From contig JBBQZO010000004.1 of NCBI GenBank assembly GCA_038207625.1, positions 233,925 through 297,924 of the forward strand: a stretch of DNA of 64,000 bases, read 5' to 3'. The number at the start of each line of letters is the position of its first letter. The first letter of the stretch is position 1. A program made the translations under genes and the position numbers. This document shows, one piece after another, positions 28,005 to 37,881 of this stretch. Below the pieces are notes generated by a model that did no database searches, had not been told where the DNA came from, and worked only from the letters and a program-made list of their open reading frames with translations. This DNA is from JBBQZO01 sp038207625. Its GTDB lineage: Bacteria; Pseudomonadota; Gammaproteobacteria; Burkholderiales; Burkholderiaceae_D.

Positions 28005-28095
28005 CCTCCAACCTCCAACCTCCAACCTCCAACCTCCAACCTCCAACCTCCAACCTCCAACCTCCAACCTCCAACCTCCAACCTCCAACCTCCAA
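28005..28095. repeat. 13 perfect tandem copies of a 7-bp unit
   Basis: CCTCCAA is repeated 13 times without error over 91 bases, with degenerate copies after it (to about 28115). The unit is TTGGAGG on the other strand. Since 7 is not a multiple of 3, copy-number change shifts reading frame, but no secure gene crosses it. It lies about 245 bases before the exported protein at 28340. Confidence 0.95.
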
Positions 28096-28339
28096 CCCCG
28101 GCCTCCAATCTCCAGCCCCCCCAGCCCCCAGCCTGAAACCTCCGGCCCCTGCAGTCGCCCTTTTCGCTGAGCACAGCCTGATCCTCCACGCCGACGCTGA
28201 ACACGGTACTGTTGGTAGTTTTATAATTGTTACTTGAGTAATCTTGCCTAAACGCGTAATCTGGTCGCCGAATCAATTCTATTCTGCGTCGCGCGACAGC
28301 TATTCGTGGCGCGCATCCACTTTTATTGAGGGAATTCTC

Positions 28340-29149
28340 ATGGCGACACGATTTACACGCACTGCAATGGCCAGCCTGATCGCAGCGCTCGCACTGGCCG
28401 GCGCCGCGCAAGCGGGCACCGGACACCTGGGCAACGTCGAGACGATCGGCATTCGCACCGGCATGAATTATGACGAAGTCAAGGCTGCCCTGCTGAAGGT
28501 CAAACCGACATGGAAGGAAAGCGGCCTGCAGGCCAGCGGCGCCATGTTTGAGAAGGGCATCGGCCAAATTTTCAAAGCCAGATTCCTGTCCGAGGACGTG
28601 AAATCGTCCGAAGAATTGAACCTGCAATTTACCAAGGAAAAAATCCTGTTCGGGGTCGAACGGGTCACCCGTTGGAAGGGCGCCCAGCGCCCGGCCTTCG
28701 TCACCGCTGCGGCGTCGGTGCGCGAAAAATACGGGGTGTCGACCGAGGAGCGGCCGTACGGTGAATCGATCCAATTCTTCTATGCGTCGATGGATGGCGG
28801 ACAAACCATCGCGCCGGCCGAATTGAACGTCAAGCGCAATGTCGTCACCGATGCCACCAAATGCTTCGACTTCGTCAAGGGCCCCCCGGCCGGCGGCAAT
28901 CTGAAAGGGCTGATGACGCAGGATGTCGATTTCGCCAAGTGCGGTGGCTACATGACGGTGTTCATTACGGCCGACAATCCCAACTATCCCAGCAAGGGGC
29001 CACGTGAAATCGCCGAACGCATGGACATCTCGATTCGCGATCCGCATGTCTACCTGGCGTCGGCGCAGATCGAATTGCAGGGTCTGAAAAAGCAGCAGGG
29101 CGAGCAAGTGGAAAAGGCCAAAAACAGCGGTATCAAGCCAGTGCTGTAA
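28340..29149 (+). CDS. Exported hypothetical protein (269 aa)
   Basis: The start at 28340 follows GAGGGA at 6 bases and opens a signal peptide (MATRFTRTAMASLIAALALAGAAQAG). The mature protein begins HLGNVETIGIRTGMNYDEVKAALLKVKPTWKE, a pattern reminiscent of SmpA/OmlA-like or PASTA-like small domains, then a mixed domain with two Cys (CFDFVKG and KCGGYMTVF) that may form a disulfide. It ends KAKNSGIKPVL with a Lys-rich helix. Function unknown. A strong terminator follows. Confidence 0.75.
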   Translation: MATRFTRTAMASLIAALALAGAAQAGTGHLGNVETIGIRTGMNYDEVKAALLKVKPTWKESGLQASGAMFEKGIGQIFKARFLSEDVKSSEELNLQFTKEKILFGVERVTRWKGAQRPAFVTAAASVREKYGVSTEERPYGESIQFFYASMDGGQTIAPAELNVKRNVVTDATKCFDFVKGPPAGGNLKGLMTQDVDFAKCGGYMTVFITADNPNYPSKGPREIAERMDISIRDPHVYLASAQIELQGLKKQQGEQVEKAKNSGIKPVL

Positions 29150-29166
29150 GCGCGCGCGGCAAGGCG

Positions 29167-29201
29167 GGCGGGCCAGCATGTGCAAGCTGGCCCGCCTTTT
29201 T
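29167..29201 (+). terminator. Intrinsic terminator
   Basis: A perfect 11-bp GC-rich stem (29167-29177 with 29186-29196) with an 8-base loop is followed by TTTTT. It ends the gene at 28340-29149; the same stem could also limit the convergent GGDEF-EAL transcript. Confidence 0.9.
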
Positions 29202-29242
29202 CATTCTGGCGGCATGCGGCCGGACCGGCCAGGCGCGTCGCG

Positions 29243-31948
29243 TCAGGCCGTTTGCGCCTCGGCCAGCGTGCTCTCGAGGTAGGCTTCGAACTGGTCCGGC
29301 GCCAGTGGCCGGCTAAAGAAATACCCTTGATACGCGTAGCAGCCGGCGTCGGCCAGGAAGTCGCGCTGGGCCGCCGTTTCGACACCCTCGGCGATCACCG
29401 CCATGCCCAGGCTTTTGCCCAGCGTGACGATGGTGCGCGCGATCGCCGCGTCGTTCGGGTTGACCAGCACGTCACGCACGAACGACTGGTCGATTTTTAG
29501 CTGGTCGAGCGGCAGCCGCTTCAGGTAGGACAGCGACGAATAACCGGTGCCGAAGTCGTCCAGCGAAAAGCCGACCCCGCGCGCCTTGAGCGCGCTCATC
29601 GTGGCGATCACCGCCTCGGCGTTCTCGAGCAGCAAGCCTTCGGTCAGTTCCAGCTTGAGCCGCTCGGGGCGGGCGCCGCTGTGCGCCAGCACGGCCAGCA
29701 CTTGCTCGACGAAGTCCGGCTGGCCGAACTGGCGCGCGCTGACGTTGACGGCCATGCTCAGCGCGGCCGTATCAGGCCGGCGTGCCCACGTGGCCAGTTG
29801 CGCGCACGCCGTCTGCAGCACCCAGTGGCCAAGTGGCAGGATCAGGCCGCTGCCCTCGGCCAGCGGGATGAATTCGGCCGGCGACACCAGCCCGCGCACC
29901 GGGTGGCGCCAGCGCACCAGCGCCTCGACACCCGTCACGCGGCCATCGGCGCCGATCTGGGCCTGGTAGTGCAGCAGGAATTGCCGCTCGTCGATGGCGC
30001 TGCGCAGGTCGCTTTCCAAGGCCACGCGCGCTGCCACGCTGGCCTGCATGGCCGGGTCGAAGAAACGCACGATGTTGCGCCCGGCCCCCTTGGCCTGGTA
30101 CATGGCGGTGTCGGCGCGCTTCATCAGTTCGTCGATCGGATGGCGCTGCCCGGCGAACAAGGTGATGCCGATGCTGGGCGTGCCGTGATACTGCTGGTGG
30201 TCCAGCGTGAAGCCTTCGCACAGCGCCACGCGGATTTTTTCACCCACCATTTCGGCCTGCAGCGCCGCCTCCGCTTCGTTGTCGGCCAGATCGACCAGCA
30301 TCACGATGAACTCGTCGCCGCCCAGCCGCGCCACGGTGTCGACTTCGCGCACGCAGGCGACGATGCGCGCGCTCACCGCGCACAGCAGCTGGTCGCCCAC
30401 GCCGTGCCCGTGGGTGTCGTTGAGCGTCTTGAAGTTGTCCAGGTCGATCAGCAGCAGCGCGCCCTCGCGCGCGCTGTGCAGATTGGCCGTCAGCGCGTGC
30501 TGCAGGCGGTCGAGCAGCAGGCGCCGGTTCGGCAGTCCCGTCAGCATGTCGTAATAGGCCAGGCTGCGGATCTTGTGCTCGGCCAGCTTGCGCTCGGTGA
30601 TGTCCTGGATCGTACAGATGAGCATCAATTCGCGCTGGTCGGACGTCAGGCGCACTTTGCCTTTCGCGTGTACCCAGCGCTTCTCGCCGTCGGCCTGGCG
30701 GATGATCGCATGTTCGCGGTCGAACGGCATGTGATGCTGGTGGGCCGAGTTCAGGTAGGCGCGGATGTCGGCGCGCGCCGACAGTTCAATGAACTGCAGC
30801 AGGTGGCCGGTGTCGCGCGGATAGTGCTGGTCGATCCCCATGATCTGGTCAAGCAGATCCGAACTGGTCCAACTGCCGCTGCGCAGGTTGTAGCTCAGGC
30901 TGCCGATCGCGGCGATCTCCTGCGCTTCGCGCAGCGACAACTGGCTCTCGTGCAGCGCGGCGATGTCCTGCACCTGGCGCTGCCAGCTGCGGCTCATCAG
31001 CTTGAAAAACATCAGTGACAACAGCGCAAACGCGGCCACCAGCACGGCCACGGTCCAGGCCTGGCGGCGCCATTCGGCCATCGCGTTGGCGTCGTTCTCG
31101 CCGACGACGATATTGAAGCCGTATTTCTGGCTGTGCTGATACGAAAAAATATGTCTGGCACGGTCCAGTTGCGATTCGGCGCTCACGTAGCTGCCCGACT
31201 GGGCATCGCGCTGCAGCGCCTGGCGAAACTGGGGCGACAACTGGCGGTCGCCGATCGGCACGGGGAAGGTCGGACTGGCGCCGATGCGCCCGGCGATCGC
31301 TTCGAAGCCGGCGCCGCGCAGCACGATGCTGGCGCCGCGCTCGAGCTTGATCTGGGCCAGGATCGCCTCGATCTGCGCGGTGTCGAGCACCGCATACACC
31401 ACGCCGCCAAACGCGCCGTCGGCCTTGTCGATGCGGCGCGCAAACAGCCAGATCCATTGTTTGCTGATGCGCCCGAACAGCGGCACACTGATGGTCAGCG
31501 CCGCTTGGCGCTGGCTGCGCAGCAGCGAAAAATAATCGCGCCCCAGCATGCTGACGACGGGCGCTTCGATGCCGGCGCCGTAGAGGATATCGCCGGCCGC
31601 GTCGCTGGCGCGCAAGTACGGCACCACCGGCAGACGCCGCTGCTGCTTGTCCAGGTAGCGGTTGATTTGCAGCCGGTCAGGGTGCCCGTTCGACATCTGT
31701 TGTCCGATGTCGTCGGCGCAGGTCAGCAGCGCGATATCGATCGCGTCGAGGATGCCCTCGAAGGTCAGGCTCATCGATTTGGCCATGTTCTGGGTCGTGA
31801 CGACGACGCGTGCCTCGGCCTGCTCACGCATATAGCGCAGCGCCAGCACCGAGCAGATGAGCACGACAAGGATGGCCGCGATGATGCCCGCCCCCAGGAT
31901 GGCGCGATGCTTTTGGAACGGGGCGGTCAAGGTGGTCGTGGTTTGCAT
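29243..31948 (-). CDS. Membrane GGDEF-EAL protein with extracytoplasmic sensor and PAS
   Basis: A 901-residue c-di-GMP enzyme. N-terminal helix (AILGAGIIAAILVVLICSVLALRY), a periplasmic dCACHE-like sensor (about 50-290), second helix (WTVAVLVAAFALLSLMFFKLM), PAS domain (about 340-465), GGDEF with intact RLGGDEF and an RxxD inhibitory site five residues before it, and EAL domain. The EAL catalytic set is complete: EALVRW, NVSARQF, ELTEG, DDFGTGYSS, KIDQSF and AEGVET. It may therefore both make and degrade c-di-GMP. The start at 31948 gives the expected short cytoplasmic tail. Confidence 0.92.
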   Translation of the reverse strand: MQTTTTLTAPFQKHRAILGAGIIAAILVVLICSVLALRYMREQAEARVVVTTQNMAKSMSLTFEGILDAIDIALLTCADDIGQQMSNGHPDRLQINRYLDKQQRRLPVVPYLRASDAAGDILYGAGIEAPVVSMLGRDYFSLLRSQRQAALTISVPLFGRISKQWIWLFARRIDKADGAFGGVVYAVLDTAQIEAILAQIKLERGASIVLRGAGFEAIAGRIGASPTFPVPIGDRQLSPQFRQALQRDAQSGSYVSAESQLDRARHIFSYQHSQKYGFNIVVGENDANAMAEWRRQAWTVAVLVAAFALLSLMFFKLMSRSWQRQVQDIAALHESQLSLREAQEIAAIGSLSYNLRSGSWTSSDLLDQIMGIDQHYPRDTGHLLQFIELSARADIRAYLNSAHQHHMPFDREHAIIRQADGEKRWVHAKGKVRLTSDQRELMLICTIQDITERKLAEHKIRSLAYYDMLTGLPNRRLLLDRLQHALTANLHSAREGALLLIDLDNFKTLNDTHGHGVGDQLLCAVSARIVACVREVDTVARLGGDEFIVMLVDLADNEAEAALQAEMVGEKIRVALCEGFTLDHQQYHGTPSIGITLFAGQRHPIDELMKRADTAMYQAKGAGRNIVRFFDPAMQASVAARVALESDLRSAIDERQFLLHYQAQIGADGRVTGVEALVRWRHPVRGLVSPAEFIPLAEGSGLILPLGHWVLQTACAQLATWARRPDTAALSMAVNVSARQFGQPDFVEQVLAVLAHSGARPERLKLELTEGLLLENAEAVIATMSALKARGVGFSLDDFGTGYSSLSYLKRLPLDQLKIDQSFVRDVLVNPNDAAIARTIVTLGKSLGMAVIAEGVETAAQRDFLADAGCYAYQGYFFSRPLAPDQFEAYLESTLAEAQTA

Positions 31949-32131
31949 CGTCAGAGTCCGCAAACTTCCGGTGAGCTGGCCAGCGCGGCGCTGTGCGCCA
32001 CGCCATGGGCACGGCCGTTTTCGCAGCCAAACGGCAGTGGGATGTGCCAGCCTAACGTGCAGGCGCGGCGCGCGCAATTGACCTTTAGGCCAAGTGCGGC
32101 TCACGCCGCGGCGCGGCCGGCTAGCACAGGG

Positions 32132-32563
32132 TCAGTCGCGCCGGCGGCGAAACACCAGCCATTTGGCACCGATGAAGTTGAGCGTCATGCCGGCCAGCGA
32201 GCCGATCGCGACGGCGTACATGCCCGTGAGCGGGTGGCGCGGCAGCAGCAGCACCGCCGCGCTGTAGGCGCCGTAGTTGACCGCGCCGCCGCCTGACATG
32301 GCGGCCAGATACTGCCACCACTGGCGCCAGCTGGCGGGTTCGGCCTCGGCGTGAAAGGTGAAGCGGCGGTTCAGTTGCCAGGTGGCCCAGACGGCGCACA
32401 GGAAGGACAGCGCACGGCCCAGGAAATAGCCCAGACCGGCTCCCAGCGCCAGATACAGCACCAGCACATCGACGGCCAGGCCGCCGACGCCGGACAGACC
32501 GAAGCGCCACAGTTGCGGCCACAGTGCGCGCAGGCGCGCAAGGGGGCCGGCAAGCAGGGCCAT
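32132..32563 (-). CDS. GtrA-family membrane protein
   Basis: A 143-residue protein with four membrane helices, typical of GtrA (QLWRFGLSGVGGLAVDVLVLYLAL, FLCAVWATWQLNRRFTFHAEAE, GMYAVAIGSLAGMTLNFIGAKWLVFRRRRD). GtrA proteins are thought to flip undecaprenyl-phosphate-linked sugars. It follows rhlE by 8 bases in the same direction, an unusual place, far from the second GtrA in the polysaccharide locus at 42 kb. Confidence 0.88.
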   Translation of the reverse strand: MALLAGPLARLRALWPQLWRFGLSGVGGLAVDVLVLYLALGAGLGYFLGRALSFLCAVWATWQLNRRFTFHAEAEPASWRQWWQYLAAMSGGGAVNYGAYSAAVLLLPRHPLTGMYAVAIGSLAGMTLNFIGAKWLVFRRRRD

Positions 32564-32571
32564 CAGTGCCG

Positions 32572-34119
32572 TCAGCTGGACTTGGGCAAGCCGCCCAGCA
32601 GCGCGGCCACGCGCGCCTTGGGCTTGGTGGTGCTGGCCGTGGCCGCCGGGGCGGCCGGCAGCGTCGACTTGCTTGGCTCATAAGGCTTGCTGAACCACGG
32701 GTCGGCTTTTTCGCGGCGCGGCAGCGGACCGGCGCTGCTGCGTCCCCGTTCGGCGCCGCGCGTCGAATACGCGTCGCTGTTGCGGCTGGCCGACGAATCG
32801 AAGTTGCGCGGGGCCGGTGCCTCGCTGCGCGCGGCGGGGGCGTCGGCCGCAGCACGGTTGAACGGCTCGCGGCGTGCGCCGCGCTCGGCGCCGCGCTCGC
32901 CGTCGCGCCCGCGCCCGGACGATTCGCGCGAGCTGGCGGCCGACGGCGTGAAGCCGGTCAGTTCGCCGCGCGTGATGGTTTGCTTGATCAGTTTTTCAAT
33001 GTCGACCAGCAGGCGCTCGTCCTTGTCCGAATAGATCGACAGCGCGTCGCCCGAAGCGCCGGCGCGGCCGGTGCGCCCGATCCGGTGCACATAGTCTTCG
33101 GCGTTGTAGGGCAGGTCGAAATTGATCACGCAGGGCAGGTCGGAGATGTCCAGCCCGCGCGCGGCCACGTCGGTGGCAACGAGCACGACGATCTCGCCCT
33201 TCTTGAACGCTTCCAGCGCGGCCATGCGCTCTTGCTGGGTCTTGTCGCCGTGGATGGCGGTCGCTTTCACGCCTTCCTGCTCGAGCTGGCGCGACAGGCG
33301 CGAGGCGCCGATCTTGGTGTTCGAGAACACCAGCACCTGCTTCAGGTCGCGTCCGCGGATCAGGTGGGCGACGGCGTCGCGCTTGTTCTCGTCGGCCACC
33401 TTGTAGACCACCTGGGTGACCTTGTCGGCGGTGGCATTGCCGCGCGCCACTTCGATCGTCACCGGATCGTTCAGGAAGCTGTTGGCCAGCTTCTTGATCT
33501 CCTGCGAAAACGTGGCCGAGAACATCAGGTTCTGGCGCTGCTTGGGCAGCATGTTGATGATGCGTTGCAGGTCGGGCAAGAAGCCCATGTCGAGCATGCG
33601 GTCGGCCTCGTCCATGACCAGGATCTGCACCTGGCCGAGCGAGACGTTTTTCTGTTCCACATGGTCGAGCAGACGGCCCGGCGTGGCGACGATGATCTCG
33701 ACGCCGTTGCGCAGGATGATCGTCTGTGGCTTCATGTCCATGCCGCCGAACACGACGGTCGAGCGCAGCGGCGTGTGGCGCGCATAGGCCTTGACGTTTT
33801 CGGCCACCTGCACCGCCAACTCGCGCGTTGGCGTGAGGATCAGCGCGCGCACCGGGTGGCGCGCCGGCGACATGCTCGCGCTCGCTTGCGCGAGCAGCAG
33901 CTGGATGATGGGCAGCGAAAAGCCGGCCGTCTTGCCGGTGCCGGTCTGGGCCGCGCCCATCACGTCGCGTCCTTGCAGCACGATCGGGATCGCCTGCGCC
34001 TGGATCGGCGTCGGATGCACATACCCCTGGTCGCTCAGGGCGCGCAGGATGTCGGGCGACAGGCCGAAATCGGCAAAACGTGGAACGGGGGCGTCGGTGG
34101 TGATCTGTGTTTCAGACAT
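32572..34119 (-). CDS. rhlE: DEAD-box RNA helicase, RhlE type
   Basis: A 515-residue ATP-dependent RNA helicase. Motifs in order: Q motif (FADFGLSPDILRAL..GYVHPTPIQAQAIP), AQTGTGKT, PTRELAVQ, VMDEADRMLDMGF, SATFSQEI, HGDKTQQER and HRIGRTGRAG. The C-terminal 130 residues are a low-complexity Arg/Ser/Ala tail, ending in KPKARVAALLGGLPKSS, probably for RNA contact. Such helicases act in ribosome assembly and cold adaptation. Confidence 0.93.
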   Translation of the reverse strand: MSETQITTDAPVPRFADFGLSPDILRALSDQGYVHPTPIQAQAIPIVLQGRDVMGAAQTGTGKTAGFSLPIIQLLLAQASASMSPARHPVRALILTPTRELAVQVAENVKAYARHTPLRSTVVFGGMDMKPQTIILRNGVEIIVATPGRLLDHVEQKNVSLGQVQILVMDEADRMLDMGFLPDLQRIINMLPKQRQNLMFSATFSQEIKKLANSFLNDPVTIEVARGNATADKVTQVVYKVADENKRDAVAHLIRGRDLKQVLVFSNTKIGASRLSRQLEQEGVKATAIHGDKTQQERMAALEAFKKGEIVVLVATDVAARGLDISDLPCVINFDLPYNAEDYVHRIGRTGRAGASGDALSIYSDKDERLLVDIEKLIKQTITRGELTGFTPSAASSRESSGRGRDGERGAERGARREPFNRAAADAPAARSEAPAPRNFDSSASRNSDAYSTRGAERGRSSAGPLPRREKADPWFSKPYEPSKSTLPAAPAATASTTKPKARVAALLGGLPKSS

Positions 34120-34619
34120 AAATGTATGGTGTGCTTCCCCGCGTGCCGTACGGCGTGCCGTACAGCTTGCCGGAAGCCATGCTTTCTTGAAAGATCAATA
34201 TTTTCTACGTCGGGCCGGTTCCGGTCTGGCGCTGCCTTGCCCGCCACCGTGACGCACACACAGGCGCAAGGCGGCGCGCATCGAGGGAACGGGGAACGTC
34301 CGGATGGACGGGACAGCTTCCGTCGGAAAGACCGGCAACGGCCAGGGACTTTGCCACGATAGCGATGCAAAAACCGTGCGCGCAGACATAGATACAATAA
34401 TAGTGCCCTAAACGATACCTTAAAACGCTTCAACTGTACACGAAATCCTTGCTATGCCCGCTAAACGGCCCCCCCTGGCGGCATCAACATGATCGAAATG
34501 CCATGCTTGCCGGCGCGACTGTCGCGTCGTGGCCGCTTGCGCGCTATTTCATTGACATGGGGCACTACATCGCTCAGAGTAGCCGTATACTGCGGCGCCG
34601 CGCGCGCCGATTGCCCTCC
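34120..34619. other. 500-base divergent intergenic region
   Basis: Between rhlE and the propeller-GGDEF gene. It contains a short direct repeat of GTGCCGTACGGC/A (about 34142-34163) and a -10-like TATACT (34586-34591) for the right gene. No gene recognised. Confidence 0.4.
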
Positions 34620-37600
34620 ATGTTAGTCACCCTCCGATTCTTGCTGTTGCTTGCCTGTGCCCTATGGACGGGGGCGGGTGCCGACGCGGCCCCGACCTCG
34701 GCGCTGCGCTTTCAGCGCCTGCACACGCTGGGCACCGAGGAACTGTCCACGCTGGCCTTGCTGCAGGACCGTCAGGGTTTCATCTGGATCGGCACCCATA
34801 GTGGCGGACTGGTGCGCTACAACGGCTACCAGTCGGTCAAGTACCAGAACGACCCGGTGCAGCCGAACAGCCTGCCCAATGACCGTGTCTCGGCGCTGTT
34901 CGAGGATGGTGCTGGTCGCATCTGGGCCGGCACCCAGAACGGACTGGCGCGCTTTAATCCCGAGACCAACGATTTCACCGTGTTCGCGCCCGAGGTCGGG
35001 CCGCGCACCCAGCGCATCATCAAGTCCATCATCGACGACGGCAAGGGCGGCATGTGGCTGGCCAGCTGGGGCGGCTTGCAGCACTTCGATCCGGCCAGCG
35101 GCAAATTCGTGCGCTACGAGCATGACGCTGCGCGCGCCGACAGCCTGGCCAGCGACGACATCAACGCGATCGCGCTGGATGCGCATGGCGGCCTGTGGGC
35201 GGCCACCTGGCCGGGCGGCATCGACTACCTGGCGCCGGGCACGCGCGCCTTTGTGCACTATCGCATCGACCGCGCCGCGGCGCCCGACCCCAAGCTCAAC
35301 ATCGTGCGCGCGCTGCAGATCGACGCACGCGGCGCGCTGTGGATAGGCACCGAGAACGGCGTCGTGTTGTGGCCGCTGGGCCAGCCGTGGGACAGCCGTC
35401 AGCGCCTCGATTCGCCGTCGACACGCGTCAATTCGCTGTACGCGGACCGGGCCGGCACGGTCTGGGTGGCCACCCGCGGGGCCGGCCTGCTGCGCTGGGA
35501 CGGCAAGGCGCGCCGCCTGCAGACCTATCTGCACCGCGCCAACGACCCGTACAGCCTGCCGGCCGACAATGTGCGCGCGGTGATGCAGGACCGCGGCGGC
35601 ATGCTGTGGGTTGCGTCGTTTACCGACGGCATTGCGCTGTGCAACCTGTTCAGCGAGGGCTTCGCGCGCCTCATTCCGTTCGACGCCAACCGCGCCGACC
35701 CGCAGCCGGACAACTGGCTGCAAGCGATCGTCGGTGCGCCGGACGATCGCTTGTGGCTCTCCGGCAACAGCGGCTTCGCGCTGTTCGACCCGGCCAGCGG
35801 CGCCGTCATCAAACAGTTCCGCGCCGCGCCGGGCAAGCCGGGCGCACTGGGCAGCAACAATGTCTACAGCCTGTATCAGCAGCCGGGCGGCCCCTTGTGG
35901 ATCGGCACGGCGGCCGGCCTGCACCGGCTCGACCGGCTCGACGGCCCGCTGCGCGCTGAGCACTTTGGCAGCGTGGCGGGCGACTTCATCAACACCATCG
36001 CCCCCAGTCGCGACGGCAGCCTGTGGCTGGGCACCGGCGAGAGCCTGGTGCGCTACGACCCGCGCAGCGGCGCCCACACCGCCTACCGGCACGACCCGAC
36101 CCAGCCGGACAGTCGCAGCGCGCGTGGCGCCACCACGGTGCTCGAGGACAGCAAGGGGCGGGTGTGGATCGGCTCCGAATGGGATGCCGGCGGGCTCGAC
36201 CTGCTGGAGCCGAACAGCGGGCGCTTCCGGCACTTCCGCCACGATGCGGCGCGCCCTGATTCGCTGGGCGACGACAACGTCTCCACCATTTATCAGGACG
36301 CGGGCGGGCGCATCTGGGTCGGCACCGCCAAGGGACTCAACGAGCTGCTCACGGGCGCCGACGGCAGCATCCATTTTCGCAACTACACGGCCAAGGACAG
36401 CATCGGCCAGACCAAGATCCTGGCGATCCGCGCCGACCAGACCGGCAAGCTATGGCTGAGCACGGCGTCCGGCCTGTCGCGCCTCGATCCGCGCAGCGGC
36501 AGAGTGGCCACGTTTACCGCCACCGACGGCCTGTCGGACGGCTTCGCGGTCGGGGTCGCGCATGCCGGTGCCAACGGCGTGCTGTATTTCGGCGGCCTGA
36601 AAGGGATGACGGCCGTCAGTCCGGCGCAGGTGCACAGCGCCAGCGTGGCGCCGCAGGTGGCGATCACCGACATCAGCGTGTTCAACCGCTCGCTGCGCGA
36701 CGGCAAGCGCGCCGCCGAGATCAAGCTGGCCGGCCCCGTCACCCGCCCAAGCGCATTGACGCTGTCGGTACAGGAATCGGTGTTTTCCGTCGAGTTCGCG
36801 GCGCTGCACTACACCGACCCGGGCCGCAACAGCTATGCCTACCGGCTGGTCGGGTTTGATCGCGACTGGATCGAAACGGATGCCGCGCACCGCAGCGCCA
36901 CCTACACCAATCTGTATCCGGGCACCTATCTATTCCAGGTCAAGGCCGCCAACGGGCGCGACATGTGGAGCGCGCAGGCAGCCGATCTGACCATCACCAT
37001 CTTGCCGCCGTACTGGCAGACCTGGTGGTTTCGCCTGCTGACGCTGACGCTGGTGGTGGCGCTGCTTGCCTTTGCCTACCGGCTGCGCGTGGCGCGCCTG
37101 ACGCGCCATCAGCGCGAGCTGGAGGCGCTGGTGGCCGAGCGCACGCGCGAGCTTGAAGCGTCCAATGCCAAGCTGGCGGCGCTGTCGACGACCGACGCGC
37201 TCACCGAGATCAGCAACCGGCGTGGCTTCGACATGGCCATGAGCGGCGAATGGCGGCGCGCCAAGCGCACCGGCGACACGCTGGCGCTGGCGATGCTCGA
37301 CGTCGACCATTTCAAGAGCTATAACGACCACTATGGCCATCAGGCGGGCGACCAGTGCCTGCGCGTGGTGGCCGAGGTGATTGCCGCGCACGCGCGCCGC
37401 ACCAGCGACGTGGCCGCGCGTTACGGGGGCGAGGAGTTCGCGCTGCTCGCCCCCAGCACCGACGGCGCCGCTGCGCTGCGCCTGGCGCAGGAAATCTGCG
37501 CCGACCTGGCGCGCCGCAAACTGCCGCACGCACGCTCGCCGCTGGGTGTGGTGACGATCAGCATCGGCGTGGCCGCGTTGAAGCCGTCGCTGGGCGACAC

Positions 37601-37703
37601 GCCGGACCTGCTGATCCAGTACGCCGACCAGGCCATGTACCGGGCCAAGCAGGAAGGGCGCAACGGCGCGCGGCTGGCCGCCATGGACGACGCGACGCGC
37701 TGA
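34620..37703 (+). CDS. Beta-propeller sensor diguanylate cyclase
   Basis: A 1027-residue protein: signal/anchor (MLVTLRFLLLLACALWTGAGADA), about 13 Reg_prop repeats forming two periplasmic propellers (recurring xxGxLWIGTxxGLxRxD pattern), a Y_Y_Y domain (YRLVGFDRDWIETDAAHRSATYTNLYPGTYLFQVKAAN), one membrane helix, a coiled coil (RHQRELEALVAERTRELEASNAKLAAL) and a GGDEF domain with GGEEF. The RxxD inhibitory site is kept (RTSD five residues before). It turns an external signal, perhaps a polysaccharide, into c-di-GMP. The start at 34620 gives the best signal peptide but lacks a ribosome site. Confidence 0.9.
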   Translation: MLVTLRFLLLLACALWTGAGADAAPTSALRFQRLHTLGTEELSTLALLQDRQGFIWIGTHSGGLVRYNGYQSVKYQNDPVQPNSLPNDRVSALFEDGAGRIWAGTQNGLARFNPETNDFTVFAPEVGPRTQRIIKSIIDDGKGGMWLASWGGLQHFDPASGKFVRYEHDAARADSLASDDINAIALDAHGGLWAATWPGGIDYLAPGTRAFVHYRIDRAAAPDPKLNIVRALQIDARGALWIGTENGVVLWPLGQPWDSRQRLDSPSTRVNSLYADRAGTVWVATRGAGLLRWDGKARRLQTYLHRANDPYSLPADNVRAVMQDRGGMLWVASFTDGIALCNLFSEGFARLIPFDANRADPQPDNWLQAIVGAPDDRLWLSGNSGFALFDPASGAVIKQFRAAPGKPGALGSNNVYSLYQQPGGPLWIGTAAGLHRLDRLDGPLRAEHFGSVAGDFINTIAPSRDGSLWLGTGESLVRYDPRSGAHTAYRHDPTQPDSRSARGATTVLEDSKGRVWIGSEWDAGGLDLLEPNSGRFRHFRHDAARPDSLGDDNVSTIYQDAGGRIWVGTAKGLNELLTGADGSIHFRNYTAKDSIGQTKILAIRADQTGKLWLSTASGLSRLDPRSGRVATFTATDGLSDGFAVGVAHAGANGVLYFGGLKGMTAVSPAQVHSASVAPQVAITDISVFNRSLRDGKRAAEIKLAGPVTRPSALTLSVQESVFSVEFAALHYTDPGRNSYAYRLVGFDRDWIETDAAHRSATYTNLYPGTYLFQVKAANGRDMWSAQAADLTITILPPYWQTWWFRLLTLTLVVALLAFAYRLRVARLTRHQRELEALVAERTRELEASNAKLAALSTTDALTEISNRRGFDMAMSGEWRRAKRTGDTLALAMLDVDHFKSYNDHYGHQAGDQCLRVVAEVIAAHARRTSDVAARYGGEEFALLAPSTDGAAALRLAQEICADLARRKLPHARSPLGVVTISIGVAALKPSLGDTPDLLIQYADQAMYRAKQEGRNGARLAAMDDATR

Positions 37704-37881
37704 ACCGGCCCGCGCGGCCATTCGGTTGGCCGGGACGCGGTGCCGACCCGCGCGATGGGCGGGCCGTACCCCGCGCCAACAGGGCGTCGGCGCGACCAGC
37801 CGCAACGCATGCGCAGTTGATCCGGGTCTGCGCTGCCGGGCCAGACGATGCGGGCGCTGCAGGCGGCGCCCGCCAGGCCGA

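Noticed and set aside
28005..28095. CRISPR array
   Set aside because: Units of 7 bases are contiguous without spacers.
27920..29185. 421-codon minus-strand open frame with EVGGWRL repeats
   Set aside because: It is produced by the 7-bp tandem repeat and by the reverse of the exported protein gene at 28340; no start signal or domain.
32524..34362. 612-codon plus-strand open frame
   Set aside because: Shadow of rhlE, whose helicase motifs are all in place on the other strand.
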